In this document: positions 1-6,471 of the stretch, piece by piece
Layout of the letters: every line of letters starts with the position of its first letter
Position numbering within the stretch: position 1 is the first letter of the stretch
Source of the DNA: Candidatus Cloacimonadota bacterium
Lineage (GTDB): Bacteria; Cloacimonadota; Cloacimonadia; Cloacimonadales; WRIO01
Length of the DNA stretch: 6,471 nucleotides
Assembly: GCA_023230175.1 (NCBI GenBank)
Contig: JALNXV010000212.1
Span: 1 to 6,471 of the forward strand
Direction of reading: 5' to 3'
Notes under the pieces: model-generated
Database searches by the model: none
The model's input: the letters and a program-made list of their open reading frames with translations, nothing else
Told to the model about the DNA's origin: nothing
Made by a program: the position numbers and the translations under genes

Positions 1-2080
1 TAGCACAATCTATGCTAATACAAGTAATTTCGTTAAAATCATCATCAAGAAAATATATTTTAGTCTCTAGTCCATCATCTGTATTTAACGGCAATATCCA
101 TTTAATGTAACTACCTTCGTACTCCCATTCATCATCAATATAAACTACAGAACCTGCCCATACAAGATCAGCTCCTTGCCATACAAGATCAGCTGAAGGA
201 AATGGATTATTTGATACATTACCGTTCCAAGCATAGAGTTTTGCTTCAATATTATAAAACTTATCCTGTGTTGGGATAACTAGTTTATCATTGTCGTTAA
301 AAGTGTAATTAAAAGCTATAGTATCACTTTCGATTTCAATATTATGAATTAACTCATTATTCTCAAATATACTCAAAAAACCATCACTACCGATGAAATG
401 TACTTCATCAACTCCGTCATTATTAAAATCATAAACAAAGGGCTCTAAAAAATTCTCCGAATGAAAGTTTGCTTGACACCAAGGGTCAAATTTAACAGAA
501 AATGTCATAATAGTATCAGATTCACTAATATTATATATTTCAAAATTTGTGCCACCGTAATAGCTTGAAGCATCAGGACTAGAGAAAAAGCCTGTCTCAG
601 GATTTATTTGTTTACCAAAATATGTATTATTACCTACTCTAAAAGAATCATAAGGGCCACCACGCATATAATTATCAGGCATTGCAGAATCCATATGTTG
701 GATTCCGTCAGCTTCTTCTAAGTCAACACCTTTATGTAAAGCATTACCGTTAATCGTATTATCTTCTATTTTATTTTCAATAATATTTTCATCTATATGC
801 CAGATTAACAAACCTGGTCCATAGAAATTATATGATTCGTCAACATAATAAGGTAAGAAATAATCCCATTCGCTTCCTCGTAAATTATTATTCATCAAAT
901 TTACAATAGGTATATTATAAGGCAATCCGGGATAATAATCTTGTTCTTCTTCGGGAAGTAATTCAAAACTATGTAAAGCAAATTCAACTACCTGACCATC
1001 ATATTCAACAAAATCCCGTATAAAATTCTGTTGTCTGTTTTCAATAAGAAAATACTCTTTCTCTGAAATTTCTACTTTATATAATTTATTTACATCCTCA
1101 GCTGTATAATTTGACATAGGATATGAAATCTTAATATCTTCTTGATTACCTTTAATAAGAACCGGTACTTCCCAACCTGCAAAATATCTCGTCCAAGCTG
1201 AAGGTAAACAAGGGATTTTACCATTATTATTCCACATACCTGTACCCATTATATCAAAATTACCTACACCGGCAGAAGATCCATTTTCTGAAACATTATC
1301 ATGCAAAGATGGTAAATCTAATATTCTACCATATTGATTAGCTAAAACACCTAAAATATCAAAACTATAATTCTCATCTTCAGGGAAATCTTGATGAAAC
1401 TCCCATTCAGGCAAAAAAGCAACTTTTGTTATATATGAATTATCTTGAGTTAAAATACCTTGATAATTCTCATCTTCAGGAGCTAAATAATAATTAAAAG
1501 TTCCAACTGACATAAAAGTACTCCATAAAGAATTTGTTTGAGTATTATTAATATCAGTCTCTTGTCCTGCTCCGGAATGAAAAACTATAATTGCTTCATA
1601 TTGAGAAAAATCTATACCTGAATCTGCTTTATTAATAATTTCGTCAACTAATAGAACTCTTCTTAATGATTCATTTTCATCATCACCGTACCATTCATAA
1701 TTATTATCTGCAACATAAACATCTGAAGAAATATCATAATTTAACTCATATTGCCCATGGGATGCATCAAGATAATAATTTTTTAAATGCTGTAAATATT
1801 TATCAAAATATTCATAATTATGTGGATGAAAAGTAGGAAAAACTTCATCTCCAACAAAATCCAGATTAGGAAAAGCTACTCTTAATACTAAAATATTGTT
1901 TGTTAAATCTTTATTACGTTTAGCATTATAGAAATCACTAGTATTTAAATTTTTTATTTGATTACTTAAAAGATTATCCGAGATAGTATGTTTTTTTAAT
2001 GGATGAGGGATAACTTGAGCATAGCTTAAAACGACGGTATTGAAAATTAAAAAAAGCATTAAATGCTTACAAAATCTCAT
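1..2080 (-). CDS. Secreted M6-family metalloprotease homologue with a destroyed zinc site (probable pseudoprotease), 3' end outside window
   Basis: I translated this frame by hand from the ATG at 2078-2080; it is open for 693 codons to the window edge, with no stop. GGAG lies 7 nt before the start. Residues 1-21 form a signal peptide (hydrophobic core LMLFLIFNTVVL, cleavage after SYA). M6 (immune inhibitor A-like) landmarks follow: ILVLRVAF at 63-70, DASHGQY at 105-111, IIVFHSGAGQE at 164-174, GVGNFDIMGTGMW at 271-283, SAW at 294-296, YFLIENRQ at 343-350, GLLIWHIDE at 423-431 and EEADG at 455-459. Where the family has HExxHxxGxxD, this protein has NQYGRILDLPS at 248-258, so no metal ligand or catalytic glutamate remains, and no other HExxH occurs in the visible part. 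After about residue 530 comes a region with a calcium-loop-like DFNNDGVDE (551-559), resembling FG-GAP/VCBS propeller repeats. Family assignment is confident; inactivity is inferred from the motif. A T9SS tail may lie beyond the window. Confidence 0.93.
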   Translation of the reverse strand, partial: MRFCKHLMLFLIFNTVVLSYAQVIPHPLKKHTISDNLLSNQIKNLNTSDFYNAKRNKDLTNNILVLRVAFPNLDFVGDEVFPTFHPHNYEYFDKYLQHLKNYYLDASHGQYELNYDISSDVYVADNNYEWYGDDENESLRRVLLVDEIINKADSGIDFSQYEAIIVFHSGAGQETDINNTQTNSLWSTFMSVGTFNYYLAPEDENYQGILTQDNSYITKVAFLPEWEFHQDFPEDENYSFDILGVLANQYGRILDLPSLHDNVSENGSSAGVGNFDIMGTGMWNNNGKIPCLPSAWTRYFAGWEVPVLIKGNQEDIKISYPMSNYTAEDVNKLYKVEISEKEYFLIENRQQNFIRDFVEYDGQVVEFALHSFELLPEEEQDYYPGLPYNIPIVNLMNNNLRGSEWDYFLPYYVDESYNFYGPGLLIWHIDENIIENKIEDNTINGNALHKGVDLEEADGIQHMDSAMPDNYMRGGPYDSFRVGNNTYFGKQINPETGFFSSPDASSYYGGTNFEIYNISESDTIMTFSVKFDPWCQANFHSENFLEPFVYDFNNDGVDEVHFIGSDGFLSIFENNELIHNIEIESDTIAFNYTFNDNDKLVIPTQDKFYNIEAKLYAWNGNVSNNPFPSADLVWQGADLVWAGSVVYIDDEWEYEGSYIKWILPLNTDDGLETKIYFLDDDFNEITCISIDCA
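158..194 (-). repeat. Tandem 21-bp in-frame duplication inside the M6 homologue
   Basis: The 16-base string ccatacaagatcagct occurs at 158-173 and again at 179-194 on the plus strand, a period of 21 bases. In the protein it gives ADLVWQG (630-636) followed directly by ADLVWAG (637-643). The reading frame is preserved. It lies in the propeller-like C-terminal part, so it is probably a small slippage duplication in a surface loop or strand. Confidence 0.85.
1307..1339 (-). other. Degenerate M6 zinc-binding motif (NQYGRILDLPS in place of HExxHxxGxxD)
   Basis: Codons AAT CAA TAT GGT AGA encode N248-Q249-Y250-G251-R252 exactly where M6 peptidases have H-E-x-G-H. The following L-D-L-P-S replaces the usual L-G-L-P-D, so the glycine and the third metal ligand are also gone. 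Flanking residues ILGVLA before and LHD after still align with the family pattern, which fixes the register. The next conserved block, GVGNFDIMGTG, is intact. Confidence 0.88.
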
Positions 2081-2129
2081 TATTATTCTCCAATTAAAGC
2101 ATATATTTATTTCTATTTTAAAAGATCTT

Positions 2130-2135
2130 ATTATA
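2130..2135 (-). promoter_or_regulatory. Candidate -10 element (TATAAT) for the M6 homologue gene
   Basis: A perfect TATAAT on the minus strand lies about 50 bases before the start codon and downstream of the preceding gene's terminator, where a promoter is required. No convincing -35 is found 16-18 bases upstream. In DNA this AT-rich such a hexamer can arise by chance, so this is a weak call. Confidence 0.25.
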
Positions 2136-2179
2136 TATATTTTAAACTCATATTAATTGTATATATTACAAAAATAAAC

Positions 2180-2203
2180 ACCCTCTTATCAAAATAAGAG
2201 GGT
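2180..2203 (-). terminator. Intrinsic terminator of the zinc-ribbon gene
   Basis: A perfect 10-bp stem (ACCCTCTTAT at 2180-2189 pairing with ATAAGAGGGT at 2194-2203) surrounds a 4-base loop. Read on the minus strand it is followed by GTTTATTTTTG. The hairpin begins about 40 bases after the stop codon of the 68-residue gene. The plus-strand side has no T-run, so it is oriented for minus-strand transcripts. Confidence 0.85.
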
Positions 2204-2244
2204 AAAGAGCTCATTAATGAAAATACAATTATAATATAAAAATA

Positions 2245-2451
2245 TTATACTTTACCATTCATTATGTCTTGTTCATTGCATTTACAAATATCTCTAAAAT
2301 CATACTTAGGTGCCCAAGTTCCGGCTTTTGAATCACGAGATAAGATTAATTTTATCTTTTTAATTTCCTGATTACAAACAGGGCAAATTATTTTTCCTTC
2401 AGTACTTTGTTCATGGGCAAGCTTTGCTGCAAATGATTTTCCTTTAGCCAT
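2245..2451 (-). CDS. Small four-cysteine zinc-ribbon-like protein, 68 aa, function unknown
   Basis: This is a short, complete gene with ATG start and TAA stop. AAGGAGG lies 4 nt before the ATG, one of the best ribosome binding sites in the window, and a terminator follows. The product is lysine-rich and has two cysteine pairs: CPVC (C23, C26) and CKC (C56, C58), about 30 residues apart, a layout expected for a single zinc ribbon, although the second half is CxC rather than the usual CxxC. There is no signal peptide or membrane segment, so it should stay in the cytoplasm, unlike its secreted neighbours. The basic N-terminus (MAKGKSFAAK) and the ribbon would fit binding to nucleic acid or ribosome, but nothing in the sequence proves that. 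I do not recognise a named family. That it is a real gene is well supported; its function is not. Confidence 0.85.
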   Translation of the reverse strand: MAKGKSFAAKLAHEQSTEGKIICPVCNQEIKKIKLILSRDSKAGTWAPKYDFRDICKCNEQDIMNGKV

Positions 2452-2482
2452 TATTCCTCCTTAGGATATATAAAATCTTTTT

Positions 2483-2488
2483 ATTATA
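2483..2488 (-). promoter_or_regulatory. Candidate -10 element (TATAAT) for the zinc-ribbon gene
   Basis: TATAAT on the minus strand lies 31 bases upstream of the start codon, between the C25 gene's terminator and the zinc-ribbon gene. Its downstream context (TATAATAAAAAGATTTTATA) resembles that of the candidate before the M6 homologue (TATAATAAGATCTTTTA). No good -35 at standard spacing is seen. The region is nearly all A and T, so confidence is low. Confidence 0.25.
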
Positions 2489-2613
2489 TTTTTTTTATTA
2501 AGTACAAAAAAATGTATGTTCTATATTATGTCAAGAAGTTTTACGATATTTATTTAAAGCATATAAAAAAACTATTTTATCTCTCTATTTACTGCAAAAT
2601 AAAAACATTAAAA

Positions 2614-2641
2614 TAAGGGATAAACAAAAGTTTATCCCTTA
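2614..2641 (-). terminator. Intrinsic terminator of the C25 protease gene
   Basis: A perfect 12-bp stem (TAAGGGATAAAC at 2614-2625 with GTTTATCCCTTA at 2630-2641) has a 4-base loop. It starts 17 bases after the C25 stop codon. On the minus strand the hairpin is followed by TTTTAATGTTTTTATTTT, a good termination tail. The plus-strand side (AATTTGTTAAATTTTATTT) is also T-rich, but no plus-strand gene needs it. Confidence 0.88.
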
Positions 2642-2658
2642 AATTTGTTAAATTTTAT

Positions 2659-5600
2659 TTATTTAATTAACATCATCTTTCTTACTTGAACTTTTTCAGG
2701 AGTACTAAATTTGTAAAAGTAAACACCGGATGAAACATTTCTATTAACTTGATCTTTACCGGTCCAAATAACACTATGTCTTCCTTTATCAAAACTTTTA
2801 TTTACTAAAGTTTTGACTAATTGACCTTTAATATTATAAACGGAAATTTCTACTTTTTGTTCACTCGCTACAGAAAATTTAATTTCTGTTTCAGGATTAA
2901 ACGGATTTGGATAGTTACCCATTAATGATGTACTCAATACAGGGATTTCAACATCTCCAATAGAAGTAAAATCTCCTCCAATAATATGAATAGAATCAGC
3001 AGGAGTATTTTCATCATTACTTGTTATTATGATATAGCTATCATAACTAATATCATCAATAGGTCTAAATACTACAGAATAGTTATTATTACTATTTGGG
3101 ATAATATTATAAGTTAATGATTCCTCTCTTGTTTCATTATTTAGATATACTGAATATCCATCAGGTGAATTTATTGTTCCCTGTAATGATTGGTTACCAA
3201 AATTCACAATTGAAAACTCTGCCATATAAGTTCCACCTATTATTGTATCATTAAACTCTATTAAGTTTGTATTTAGATACATTAAAGGTCCATTAATTTG
3301 AGTTCCACCACTAAGAGGGAACGTAATAAAATCTATCCATGCAGAATCTAATCCTTCAGCTCCGGAACCATCCTTACGATAAACCCATCTGAATAAATTA
3401 TTTCCTTGTTCGACTTCATATTCTACAAATATCCAATCTTGTTCACCAGACCAAGATTCTACAACATTATTATTAATATAGAATTGTAACTTATCAAGTA
3501 CAGGTTCACTTGAGACCTTAATCCAGAAAGAAATAATACCGGGAGCAGTCAAAGTTCTTGAAATTGACAAAGTAGAAGTTTGATTATCAGAGATATTACC
3601 TGATTTTAAGCTATAAGTACCCTCATATACGACATCTTCAATTATTTCCCAAGGATTCATACTATTGTTAGCCCATTCGAAACTTGACAAATCAGCTGTT
3701 TCAAAATCTTCAATTAATAATCCAACAGGAATATCAAAATTATTCTGGAATTGATGTGAAGAAAATTCTGCAAAATAACCAAAATTAACTCTAGAACCAA
3801 GCTCAATTTCTTCGTCAGCAGTAACTGAATATACTGCATAACTTACGCTATCAGCTTCAATGTTATTAACGATTAAACTATTTTCTGCAATATAAATTTG
3901 AGGATTGTTTGTAAACATAATAATAGAACCATTTGAAGAAGTAGCATGTCCTGAATTGAAAAATGGAATATAAATTTCTACAGTTTCACCCGGATCTAAA
4001 CGATCATTATTATTACCGGTATTTTCAACTATAAAATAGTCTCCAAAAGCTAAAATTGGAGCATTTAGATTTATAGTAAAATTCATAGTCCATTGATTTT
4101 CAGTATCTTCAGCAATAATTGTAAACTGAGCTGAGTGTTGGTCGGGAACATCATCAGCAACACTAAACTCAAAGGCATCAGTAAGTTCAAAATATCCTTC
4201 AGATTCTACTAAACTCAATTCAGCTTCATTACTTATAATTTCAATATATTCATCATTACTGATTAAAGTAACAGATACATTTTCGGCATCTTCTGAACCT
4301 ACATTATAAAAAGTAACATTCATACTTGTTGTACTACCAAAATTTGGTCCTTGATTTTCAGGAAAAGAAACAGACTCATAAACTAAATATGGTCCTTCAT
4401 TAGGAATAACTCCTACTTCACGAATATCGGTAATTCTATTATAAGCAGATGTTGTTAAAAGTAATGTACAAGGTTCTGTCAATGGATTCTCAAGAGAAAT
4501 ATTAGCTTCACCAATTTCATCAGCGAAAGCAAATCCAAGTAACTCGTCATTTTCAGGATGATACAATGATACTAAGGCTCCGGGAGTATCGACAGTTACT
4601 GTATATGTATCTAAGCCAATAAATAATGTTTCTGAAGCATTTATAATCATTTCCATTGGAGGTGTTGTTCGTACTTGTAAAGAAGCATCACCAAAAATAT
4701 GCCAAGTTCTCATAGTATTTACACCACTTGTACCCGGATAAACATCCAACATACCACTTGAACCATTAAAGAAAAGACCGCCAATAGTATTTTTTTCTTC
4801 ATTTACAAGGAGTTCAGTTATAATATCTTGACCTCTCATTGGTTCATTCCATGGTTGATTTATAGTAGAAGCATATATATTAACAGCTCCTGTAGGTGCT
4901 CCTGTTGCACTATTAGTTGCTCTAAGCCAAGCTTCAGCAAAACAAGTAGTCCCGGTAAAATTACCGTTTACACAAGCAACACTAACAATAAAAGGTAATG
5001 TATTATCATTAGTTAAAGCATTTATATTTGTGTTACTAAAACCGGTAGTTGACCATGATGTATTTGAACCATGACCTGTATAATTCATAAATCCTCTACC
5101 TGCATTTAAGGCTGTTGCAACTTGTGCTGCTGTTGCACCGGGTTCATAAAATTGATCTACTTCTGTATATGTATAATCTAACAATAATCCTCTAATAATA
5201 TTTTGATGCTGAATATCAGATTCTCCGTTATCACCTTGACTTCCACCACCTTCACTTGAAGCAATACTTGAAGCTTTAGCAAGCCAATCACCATCAACAA
5301 TATCACGTTCATAGTTAATTGTTCTTTCTACTTGAGTTTGAACTTGAGATATATTTTCAGCAGAAAAACGACCAATAAACATTTCAGGATAATGATCATT
5401 ACCTAAAAGCATAACATAAGATGGATCTGAACCACCACCGGCGTATGAAGGAGTAGGAATTTGTGCAGCATCTCCAACTAATTGGATAAAGGCCAATTCA
5501 GGGTTTTCTTCCCAATACTGTACAATATAAGCTTGTATTGCTGTATTACTTGTTCCTGTTATTTCCGTTGTTACTAATTCAGTAGGAATTCCTTTTTGAT

Positions 5601-6378
5601 TTTTCCAAGCAATATAAGGTTGCATAGCTTCAACAAAATCAGGATAACAAATTACTAAAATAGAACCTTGTTCTTCAATTGATTCATATCTTGTTTGGTT
5701 AATTTGATAATTTAAAAAATGATTTCTATATAAAGTTACAAAATCTTTAGAAACCTTATTATCATTTCTTGTTAAAGTATTGATAGTATCAATACCATCT
5801 GCATATACTTTTATAGTTATCTTATTATAACAACGAATTAAACCTTGAACAGGATTATAACTAAAAGGTGTAACCCTAAAAGCAATACCCCTAATATCCC
5901 TTAAGATATAAGGATCACCCAACTCTACAAGGGATTTTGGATAAAAAGAATCTTCTTTATAAGTATTTGAAAATTCATAAGGTATATTCATAGGATTTAC
6001 ATTTCTTAGTAATGAACCTTTAGATGGTGCTATCTGCCCTTCAATTTCAAAGAATTCTTGACTAAGGATTTCAACGTTCATCTTTGCAGAAGAGGGAATC
6101 ATTAAACTTCTACCAATTACAGGTAGAGCAGGGTTTCCTCTATCTAAACTTATACCTTCTGATTTGAGATTTAAAGTAAGAAATTCTTGATTATCAATTA
6201 TAACTGAGTCTTTTGTATAATTATTAAGAGTAATCTCAAAAATTGTAAAATCTAATTGACTTTCAATTATTTCAATATTTACAGCATTGTTTTCATTGTT
6301 TAAAAAAACAGTTTCTGCTGATATTGCCGTAATAAATAAAATACTCATAAAACTGAGTATTAGTAATATTTTTTTCAT
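2659..6378 (-). CDS. Secreted gingipain-family (peptidase C25) cysteine endopeptidase, multidomain, with T9SS-type C-terminal sorting domain
   Basis: This 1239-residue protein is complete; the start has GGAGG 4 nt upstream. Residues 1-21 are a signal peptide (cleavage after AISA). About 22-200 resemble the C25 propeptide (GNPALPVIG at 81-89), which in gingipains keeps the zymogen inactive. About 201-570 are the caspase-like C25 catalytic domain: LVGDA (300-304), GESDIQH (385-391), catalytic His436 in YTGHG and Cys469 in SVACVNG. The 33-residue His-Cys spacing equals that of gingipain RgpB (His211/Cys244), and GDASL (563-567) closes the domain. About 575-885 look like Ig-like beta domains. Residues 889-1020 form a jelly-roll of the cleaved-adhesin/MAM-like type (EDFETADLSSFEW start, AWIDFITF end). 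About 1027-1137 form a further Ig-like domain. A FlgD-like sorting domain (YPNPFNPETEIKF at 1156) ends in KMMLIK. Export by Sec then T9SS is expected, followed by surface attachment or release. Cleavage specificity cannot be read from this. Confidence 0.95.
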   Translation of the reverse strand: MKKILLILSFMSILFITAISAETVFLNNENNAVNIEIIESQLDFTIFEITLNNYTKDSVIIDNQEFLTLNLKSEGISLDRGNPALPVIGRSLMIPSSAKMNVEILSQEFFEIEGQIAPSKGSLLRNVNPMNIPYEFSNTYKEDSFYPKSLVELGDPYILRDIRGIAFRVTPFSYNPVQGLIRCYNKITIKVYADGIDTINTLTRNDNKVSKDFVTLYRNHFLNYQINQTRYESIEEQGSILVICYPDFVEAMQPYIAWKNQKGIPTELVTTEITGTSNTAIQAYIVQYWEENPELAFIQLVGDAAQIPTPSYAGGGSDPSYVMLLGNDHYPEMFIGRFSAENISQVQTQVERTINYERDIVDGDWLAKASSIASSEGGGSQGDNGESDIQHQNIIRGLLLDYTYTEVDQFYEPGATAAQVATALNAGRGFMNYTGHGSNTSWSTTGFSNTNINALTNDNTLPFIVSVACVNGNFTGTTCFAEAWLRATNSATGAPTGAVNIYASTINQPWNEPMRGQDIITELLVNEEKNTIGGLFFNGSSGMLDVYPGTSGVNTMRTWHIFGDASLQVRTTPPMEMIINASETLFIGLDTYTVTVDTPGALVSLYHPENDELLGFAFADEIGEANISLENPLTEPCTLLLTTSAYNRITDIREVGVIPNEGPYLVYESVSFPENQGPNFGSTTSMNVTFYNVGSEDAENVSVTLISNDEYIEIISNEAELSLVESEGYFELTDAFEFSVADDVPDQHSAQFTIIAEDTENQWTMNFTINLNAPILAFGDYFIVENTGNNNDRLDPGETVEIYIPFFNSGHATSSNGSIIMFTNNPQIYIAENSLIVNNIEADSVSYAVYSVTADEEIELGSRVNFGYFAEFSSHQFQNNFDIPVGLLIEDFETADLSSFEWANNSMNPWEIIEDVVYEGTYSLKSGNISDNQTSTLSISRTLTAPGIISFWIKVSSEPVLDKLQFYINNNVVESWSGEQDWIFVEYEVEQGNNLFRWVYRKDGSGAEGLDSAWIDFITFPLSGGTQINGPLMYLNTNLIEFNDTIIGGTYMAEFSIVNFGNQSLQGTINSPDGYSVYLNNETREESLTYNIIPNSNNNYSVVFRPIDDISYDSYIIITSNDENTPADSIHIIGGDFTSIGDVEIPVLSTSLMGNYPNPFNPETEIKFSVASEQKVEISVYNIKGQLVKTLVNKSFDKGRHSVIWTGKDQVNRNVSSGVYFYKFSTPEKVQVRKMMLIK
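2662..2922 (-). other. T9SS type A / FlgD-like C-terminal sorting domain of the C25 protease
   Basis: Residues 1153-1239 carry the usual pattern: YPNPFNPETEIKFSV, then VEISVYNIKGQLVKTL, then SGVYFYKF and the terminal RKMMLIK. In FCB-group bacteria such domains direct proteins through the type IX secretion system and are usually cleaved on the cell surface. The secretion machinery itself is not in this window. Confidence 0.9.
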
Positions 6379-6382
6379 AGGT

Positions 6383-6387
6383 CCTCC
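6383..6387 (-). promoter_or_regulatory. Ribosome binding site of the C25 gene
   Basis: GGAGG on the minus strand sits 4 nt before the ATG at 6376-6378 and fixes the start. It lies only about 10 bases after the T-run of the upstream gene's terminator, leaving no room for a promoter between the two. Confidence 0.85.
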
Positions 6388-6397
6388 ATATATGATT

Positions 6398-6420
6398 AAA
6401 AAGGGGGAGACAACTCCCCC
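6398..6420 (-). terminator. GC-rich hairpin with T-run: terminator of the upstream gene, possibly also in the C25 leader
   Basis: GGGGGAG (6403-6409) pairs with CTCCCCC (6414-6420) around a 4-base loop. On the minus strand the stem is followed by TTTTT (6398-6402), and it starts 6 bases after the upstream stop codon. It is a classic intrinsic terminator. It ends just 24 bases before the C25 start codon, so a C25 transcript must either read through it or begin upstream of it. Confidence 0.85.
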
Positions 6421-6426
6421 ATTTTT

Positions 6427-6471
6427 TTATTTTATTAATAGCATTTTACTTGTTGAAGAATAATCTTTTGT
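6427..6471 (-). CDS. 3' end of an upstream gene with a T9SS-like C-terminal tail (partial, 14 codons visible)
   Basis: The minus strand from the window edge reads T-K-D-Y-S-S-T-S-K-M-L-L-I-K and then TAA. The last six residues, KMLLIK, match the KMMLIK ending of the C25 protease, the usual final beta strand of a FlgD-like/T9SS sorting domain. A terminator follows 6 bases after the stop, which supports this as a true gene end. The upstream protein is therefore probably another secreted T9SS cargo. Its function cannot be told from 14 residues. Confidence 0.75.
   Translation of the reverse strand, partial: TKDYSSTSKMLLIK
6429..6457 (-). promoter_or_regulatory. Weak promoter candidate for the C25 gene inside the upstream gene's 3' end
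   Basis: TTCAAC (6452-6457) is followed after 17 bases by TAAAAT (6429-6434), which matches 3 of 6 and 5 of 6 of the sigma70-type boxes. Transcription would begin near 6422, placing the GC hairpin at the very 5' end of the C25 mRNA. It is listed because no promoter can fit between the hairpin and the start codon, but the match is weak. Confidence 0.18.

Noticed and set aside
2054..2068. Palindrome AAGCATT-A-AATGCTT, a possible operator.
   Set aside because: It lies inside the signal-peptide coding region (His-Leu-Met-Leu) and is explained by codons. With one isolated copy there is no support for an operator.
1..2080. Treating the M6 homologue as a broken pseudogene.
   Set aside because: The frame is continuous for 693 codons with signal peptide, ribosome binding site and conserved fold blocks. 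Loss is confined to the catalytic site, so it is better called a pseudoenzyme.
2529..2534. Perfect TTGACA on the minus strand upstream of the zinc-ribbon gene, a possible -35 box.
   Set aside because: The hexamer 16-18 bases downstream is essentially all T, and the nearest TATAAT is 40 bases away. The Bacteroidota-type TAnnTTTG is not matched either.
2659..6378. Possible inactivation of the C25 protease as well.
   Set aside because: His436 and Cys469 are present in their family contexts with the usual 33-residue spacing, so it appears catalytically competent.
6383..6420. Switch in which the CTCCCCC arm of the terminator hairpin pairs with the GGAGG ribosome binding site.
   Set aside because: Only about 4 consecutive pairs (CTCC with GGAG) can form, against 7 mostly GC pairs in the hairpin itself, so the alternative fold is not competitive.

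Overview
This is an AT-rich window (about 30% GC by eye) with every recognisable gene on the minus strand. Reading in the direction of transcription (high to low coordinates) it holds: the last 14 codons of a gene ending in a type IX secretion (T9SS)-like C-terminal tail; a complete 1239-residue gingipain-family (C25) cysteine protease; a 68-residue four-cysteine zinc-ribbon protein; and the first 693 codons of a secreted M6-family metalloprotease homologue that runs off the low-coordinate edge. The modular secreted proteins with a 'YPNPFNPET...' FlgD-like C-terminal domain, the C25 architecture and the low GC point to the FCB superphylum. Candidatus Cloacimonadota is my best guess; Ignavibacteria or a related lineage is possible. 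This is inference from protein style, not a search.

Layout: 6427-6471 is the 3' end of the upstream gene, followed by a 7-bp GC-rich intrinsic terminator (6398-6420). Only about 10 bases separate its T-tract from the ribosome binding site of the C25 gene (2659-6378). That gene ends in its own hairpin terminator (2614-2641). The zinc-ribbon gene (2245-2451) follows with a strong ribosome binding site and its own terminator (2180-2203). The M6 homologue starts at 2080 and is open to base 1. Each complete gene therefore looks like its own transcription unit rather than part of one operon. The two gaps between complete genes are each under 210 bases and contain only these signals.

The main surprise is the M6 homologue. 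It is an uninterrupted frame with a signal peptide and most M6 landmarks, but the zinc-binding HExxHxxGxxD motif is replaced by N-Q-Y-G-R-I-L-D-L-P-S. Both histidine ligands, the general-base glutamate, the glycine and the third ligand are all changed, so it looks like a secreted pseudoprotease. The nearby C25 enzyme keeps its His/Cys dyad with the 33-residue spacing known from gingipains. An apparently active protease thus sits close to an apparently dead one of a different family. Any functional link between them is a hypothesis only. I see no CRISPR, tRNA, rRNA, transposase or phage gene.
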